This document shows, piece by piece, positions 61,435-64,000 of a DNA stretch of 64,000 nt; within the stretch, counting starts at the first letter, position 1; each line of letters starts with the position of its first letter. The notes beneath the pieces were generated by a model, which worked only from the letters and a program-made list of their open reading frames with translations, did no database searches and was not told the origin of the DNA. A program made the position numbers and the translations under genes. Source of the stretch: Rutidosis leptorrhynchoides (Eukaryota > Streptophyta > Magnoliopsida > Asterales > Asteraceae); assembly GCF_046630445.1 (NCBI RefSeq), contig NC_092340.1, positions 36,726,001 to 36,790,000 on the forward strand, written 5' to 3'.

Positions 61435-64000
61435 TCAGGGTCTGCCACCTCTGTTTCTCCTATAAGAAACTGTTGTCCAGCCATCTGCATCGACTGTTGG
61501 AGTGGGGGCCCGTGCAGGTGGCCGTGCTGGCTCACTAAGAGTCATGTTTGAAACATTTATAGATGGGTGAAGCTCATCTGCCGTTTCCATTGACTCGTCC
61601 CCTGAACTTGATCCTGAATCCGAGTCCGAATCATCATCATCATCATCACCCCCATTTACAACCTTTTGAAAAAGCATAAAATTCAACTTAAACAATGAGT
61701 TACGAGCCTCCTAGCAAGATGAAATCACCGTATTCAATTTTATAGTTGGGTGCAGCAGGTAGGTCGGGTAACATATCAGAATGGCAATGGGTCGAAAAGG
61801 GTTATTTATGTACAGGGCAAACAGGCTCAAATTTATCCGTAAATACTTCTTATAAAATTACTACATTTTTGGATATCATTACATGTGCTATATTATTAGC
61901 ATTTCTTAAGAATATATGCATTCGAAATAATGCAGTTTGACTTTTGACCTGTTTCCATAAAGGCTAAATCTTCTATTTGACCCACGTGAATTTTGATAAA
62001 ACATAACTAAATGGTTCAGATTGGTCATATCTAATGCTATGAGTAGCTGACATAATTGCAGCCTGCATGCTTAACCATGAAATTTTGGGTCCTTAATCTC
62101 AATATCACATAGACTATACAACAAAACAAAGTTATCCATCAGTCGTTCAAAATGATAAATTTTATTTCCTCAATAGTAGTGAACTCACACTTTACTTTAA
62201 AGAAATGAAACAATAACATTTCATGTCAACAAACCATAGAAGCGTACCTAGAAAAAAATGTTATTCATTTATAAAAAGTAACCCAATGAATATATTTTGT
62301 GTTTTAGTTGAAGTGCAGATTGGCTAAGATCATGAAAATTATTAGGTTAATAAACAAATGGAACTACATGGCGGCATATGGTAAAAACATTTGATAAGAT
62401 GAAATTGACGTAGTACCTGCATCCGATGATTAGTGGTAGGAATTGATTGCCTTAGTCGTTCAATTGAGACAAAGTTACCTTCCAAACATTCTTCATGCAT
62501 GATCATCAGATTATCTGATATCTGATTAAAAAAAATAACACATTGTGATAGGCAAAACAGCTAGAAGCCTAAAAACAATAACTGATAAGAAACAGAGTAT
62601 AAGACTGATATAAATACAATAAAAAACCATTAGAGGAACAACATATAAGATTGGAATACTTTATACACATATAAGCTTTAGAGAAGTTTAGATCGAAGAC
62701 AATGAAAAATATAGAGTCAGATTTAAACCAAAACACACAAACAGAAAGGTCATCTGAACGGGTGAAGACTAGCAAACAATACAATCTCAAATGATATTGC
62801 AATGCATGACTGGCACGCAACAAAAACAAAATGAAATATTCAGAAGAGAGTTACCTCCTCGATGCTGCCATCATCAATCTCAGTATTAAGAGAAAGCATA
62901 AAATCATCAAGCAAATTCTCCAACTCGTCCACATATAATGCCTCTGGAAACAGACAGATATTAAAAATAACAGAAGACAGAGCCAGAAAAACATACAAAT
63001 ATTAACCTTTCATAAACATAAAACCTTACAAACAAAACTTTGTGATTGTAACTGTAAAGTCTCGTCTGAGATTTCTAAAGTATACAACTACTGGTATCAA
63101 ATGGTTTGCATGTATCACAACTACGCAAGTGCTCAATGAATCCCGAGAATACTTTGACAAAGTAAATATATTTTACAAGGCTTTAACACACATAACAACA
63201 GTATTTCACATATTAAACAAAGCAGGTAAACAATTCAATATTAGACGAAAGCAATCTGACTCCCAAACTTTGGTTTGCAAACACATACAGTATTTGTTAC
63301 CCATTAAACCATCATGGTTATTTTCCAAAAAAACTCCATCCTCCTTACTCGGGTTAAAAATGTCGCTAACTGAAGACTAGTCGGTCGGGACATTGTAGGG
63401 AGTAGGGACTATTCGGCTAAGTCAGAGACTAAACCAACAATAGTCGGATGTTGATCAGCATTAATTTTAACTGTATTTGACCTACTTTGATCGAATAAAC
63501 CCGACTTTGACCTAATAGATCCGACTTTGGCAGACTAAAGAAGACTAATTCAGACATTTAACAACTCTGACCTTCCAAATCGGGCATATTGGATAAATTT
63601 TACAACCATGCTCCTTACAGTATCATGTTTATAATACAGAAGTCAAAGCCAAATATTAGTTAGAATACATTCTTAAATACACAATTGCAACTTGAAAAAT
63701 CATAATCAGGATCATCTGCATCTTATAAATTGCAATTATCAAAACAAAAACCAACTATAACTCATCAAATTGCCATTTATTATATACATACATTAACACA
63801 TACATCTAAAAATTCATATTCCAAACAGACGATAATAAAGTTTTACTGTAAATTATACCAGCGGGTCTAATTAGCCAATGATAGATATCAACAGCAAGCT
63901 GCTGAGCTTTCTGGCGAGTATCACGCCCACCCCATTCATTCTGAATAGCCATCTGAAGTGCACTCCATCTACCTAATAGCAGATCAATTCCTTCTTTAAG
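61435..64000 (-). CDS. TSR2: pre-rRNA-processing protein TSR2, 5' end outside window
   Basis: Four minus-strand exons join in frame: 63859-64000 (continues beyond the window), 62855-62943, 62417-62521 and 61435-61662. All introns have GT/AG ends. Exon 1 reads RWSALQMAIQNEWGGRDTRQKA, cut here into the typical WSALQMAIQNEWGG core. Exon 2 gives LYVDELENLLDDFM. Exon 3 has LMIMHEECLEGN. Exon 4 has an acidic tract (GGDDDDDDSDSDSGSSSGDES) and ends DADGWTTVSYRRNRGGRP. This matches TSR2 family order: core, MHEEC motif, acidic stretch and DGW...RR tail. In yeast Tsr2 chaperones ribosomal protein eS26 and supports 20S pre-rRNA processing; the plant role is inferred from the family. Confidence 0.9.
62944..63858 (-). 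other. TSR2 intron 1 with repeat block
   Basis: 915 bp. From about 63378 to 63560 short words recur: GACTAGTCGG, GACTATTCGG, and CTTTGACC or TTTGACC three times, with CCCGACTTTGACC and TCCGACTTTGG. This resembles a decayed dispersed repeat. The plus-strand frame at 63042-63380 lies inside this intron and is not supported. Confidence 0.5.

Noticed and set aside
63042-63380. 112-codon plus-strand frame
   Set aside because: Lies wholly in TSR2 intron 1, reads into a repeat block and shows no domain.

Overview
The window is nuclear DNA from a flowering plant, most likely an Asteraceae. Its nested Ty3 and Ty1 retrotransposons, long (AT)n tracts, spliced genes with GT/AG introns and telo-box/site II promoter words show a plant. 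The family is my inference from the style of the repeats. I see no prokaryotic or organellar genes.

Layout. From 1 to about 37.4 kb there is a tandem duplication with a unit of about 23 kb. Each copy holds an Athila-like Ty3 element that carries a 5'-truncated Ty1/copia element in antisense orientation (copy 1 at 1-11985, cut by the window edge; copy 2 at 22153-35023). Both copies share the same lesions, so they descend from one already broken element. Bases 1-13893 match 23083-36931. The copies meet at about 13.89-13.94 kb, where copy 1 also lacks 423 bp. Behind each Athila 3' LTR lies the 3' half of a plus-strand Ty3-like element that shows no pol. Between the copies (13910-20946) a minus-strand relative keeps its 5' LTR, tRNA-iMet-type primer site and a 107-codon gag-like frame. 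The two relatives face each other and form a diverged inverted repeat.

From 37.56 to 55.31 kb is a nested stack. A plus-strand 3' LTR (37557-39371 plus 52671-53948) is split by a minus-strand LTR (39372-43126 plus 52665-52670). That LTR is split by a full-length Tekay-type chromovirus (43127-52664, minus strand, perfect 5-bp target duplication GTCAT, LTRs roughly 1.5% different). The whole stack appears to lie in a further minus-strand LTR that ends at 55307.

From 55.3 to 64 kb the DNA becomes genic. After LTR remnants and a MITE-like repeat come two minus-strand genes: one for ribosomal protein uL23 (RPL23A, three coding exons, complete) and one for the ribosome-assembly factor TSR2 (four exons seen, 5' end beyond the window). 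Both products act in ribosome production. All retroelement coding regions carry at least one lesion except the gag and integrase frames of Athila copy 2 and the copia RT/RNase H frame of copy 2. No complete element looks able to move by itself.
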